A stretch of DNA of 64,000 nucleotides from Bog-105 sp965277435. GTDB lineage: Bacteria > Acidobacteriota > Terriglobia > Bryobacterales > Bryobacteraceae. A program made the translations under genes and the position numbers. The notes under the pieces were generated by a model. That model did not search any database. It worked only from the letters and a program-made list of their open reading frames with translations, and had not been told where the DNA came from. The number at the start of each line of letters is the position of its first letter. Positions within the stretch are counted from its first letter, which is position 1. Where the stretch lies: the NCBI GenBank assembly GCA_965277435.1, contig OZ255821.1, positions 4,154,001 through 4,218,000 of the forward strand, in the 5' to 3' direction. Positions 63,066-64,000 of this stretch are shown piece by piece.

Positions 63066-63983
63066 ATGAAAATCAAGGCAGCTTCGACTTTACTGATCCT
63101 TACCCTATCTTTGGCTGCTTCGCAATGTGCGGGTAGCTCATTCCTCTACAATAACGGCGTTTATACGCCAATTCAGTTCCCAGGTTTCGCGCCCGATGAA
63201 ACAGCAGCCTTGGGCATTAACAATGCCGGTCAGGTGGTTGGTTCAGCTGGAATTATCGGATTTGTGGAAACGAACGGCGTATTCAAGACCGTTCAGGTAC
63301 CTGGCAGCTTCTCCACTTTCGCGACCGCCATTAACGATAAAGGCCAGATTGCGGGAAACTATTGCGCAACAGCTGGTTGCGCCACCGGGGGTGGATTCTT
63401 AGATACAAACGGTGTGTTCAGCTATTTCGATACCGGCCATTACCTGCAAGTGTCCGGCATTAACAATGCAGGGGTAATTGCCGGCTACTACAGCGCCGGT
63501 CCGACATATGCGGGACTTGGGTATTTGTACAACCACGGAGTCTTCACCACAGTCACTTATCCGGGCAGTGTAGACACCGTTCTATCCGGAATCAATAACT
63601 CGGGTGTAAGCGTCGGAGTATATCGGAACTCACAGTATCCCACTTACGGCTTCACTTACAGAGCCGGGACCTTTAACTCTCTGCAGTTTCCATTTGCGCT
63701 TGCAAGTAATCTCACGATTAATGATCGAGGCGATCTGGGTGGAAGCTATTACAACAGCGCAGGTGCAGTAAAAGGATTTGTGGAACAGAATGGGTTATTT
63801 ACGACCCTTTCCTATCCTAAGTCGCCGGCCACTTCTGTTTACGGACTCAATAATTCGGGCGAAGCCGTCGGAGTTTATGCTTCGACGCCGGAGCCGGTTT
63901 CGTTACTGATGCTAGTGTTGGGGCTGAGTGCGATCGCGCTCTTGCGCCCTAGCTTCAGGACTGAGCCCAGCTGGCATCGATGA
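63066..63983 (+). CDS. HAF-repeat protein with PEP-CTERM sorting signal
   Basis: This is a 305-residue exported protein with a signal peptide (STLLILTLSLAASQCAGS). About seven HAF repeats of roughly 40 residues follow, each with a pattern like FLYNNGVYTPIQFPG and then ALGINNAGQVVGSA: GINNAG, AINDKGQIAG, GINNAGVIAG, GINNSGVSVG, TINDRGDLGG and GLNNSGEAVG. The end is a PEP-CTERM signal: TPEPVSLLMLVLGLSAIALL and basic residues. Such proteins are cut by an exosortase and displayed or released outside, often with exopolysaccharide. The ATG has GAAGGAG 7 bases upstream. A function in the matrix is inference. Confidence 0.9.
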   Translation: MKIKAASTLLILTLSLAASQCAGSSFLYNNGVYTPIQFPGFAPDETAALGINNAGQVVGSAGIIGFVETNGVFKTVQVPGSFSTFATAINDKGQIAGNYCATAGCATGGGFLDTNGVFSYFDTGHYLQVSGINNAGVIAGYYSAGPTYAGLGYLYNHGVFTTVTYPGSVDTVLSGINNSGVSVGVYRNSQYPTYGFTYRAGTFNSLQFPFALASNLTINDRGDLGGSYYNSAGAVKGFVEQNGLFTTLSYPKSPATSVYGLNNSGEAVGVYASTPEPVSLLMLVLGLSAIALLRPSFRTEPSWHR

Positions 63984-64000
63984 GCCGCTGCAAGTAGGTG

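Overview
The window looks like a chromosomal segment of an Acidobacteriota bacterium, most like the Solibacter/Bryobacter group. This is inferred from gene content: a PadR-controlled MacB/FtsX-type permease fused to an N-terminal DUF-like cap, an Oar-like TonB-dependent receptor with an N-terminal carboxypeptidase-regulatory domain, paired DUF1501 and PSCyt1/DUF1549/DUF1553 proteins, a CRTAC1 (ASPIC/UnbV) protein with a TPR protein and a multihaem cytochrome, a serine/threonine kinase with a WD40-like sensor, and a PEP-CTERM protein. No rRNA, tRNA or CRISPR array was seen.

Layout. 1-518: 5' part of an esterase that runs off the left edge. 0.8-3.4 kb: a gene graveyard (LLM oxidoreductase, aquaporin, two-component propeller sensor, IS256 transposase and DoxX remnants). 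3.6-11.0 kb: an intact, tightly packed nine-gene operon (two alpha/beta hydrolases, SDR, RclA-like flavoprotein, RclC-like DUF417 protein, TMEM175-type channel, class II aldolase, exported chorismate mutase, aquaporin). 11.2-14.2 kb: a second graveyard (cupin, cydB, thioredoxin-reductase-like and DUF4351 remnants) holding an intact DUF2474 microprotein and a DUF5996 gene. 14.3-21.3 kb: a cellulase-like glycosidase divergent from a complete polyol ABC importer with mannitol dehydrogenase. 21.3-26.5 kb: LprI-like protein, alkaline-phosphatase-superfamily enzyme and sensor kinase.

26.5-30.0 kb is the most interesting part. A Cys/Ser/Thr-rich small protein is followed at once by an APH-fold kinase, a HopA1-family protein and a free-standing LanC-like cyclase with all zinc ligands. 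This reads as a lanthipeptide pathway in which the kinase, lyase and cyclase steps are three separate proteins. It has no obvious exporter; an S10 carboxypeptidase follows.

30-38 kb: the S10 peptidase, the DUF1501/DUF1553 pair, an integrase remnant, a GNAT acetyltransferase and a YqhQ-like membrane protein. 38.4-44.4 kb: a frameshifted DUF5060 glycosidase, a group IIC intron with its reverse transcriptase next to a terminator-like hairpin, a P5C dehydrogenase and a YtxH protein. 44.8-46.3 kb: a MarR regulator divergent from a hydrolase with two matching operators. 46.5-55.7 kb: a LacI regulator divergent from the TonB receptor with a clear promoter and operator, a RAYT-like transposase, and a CRTAC1-TPR-heptahaem cytochrome operon. 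55.7-64 kb: a glycosidase fragment, a hypothetical protein, ComEC, the PadR-permease pair and a HAF-repeat PEP-CTERM protein. Translational coupling by ATGA/GTGA stop-start overlaps is common throughout.
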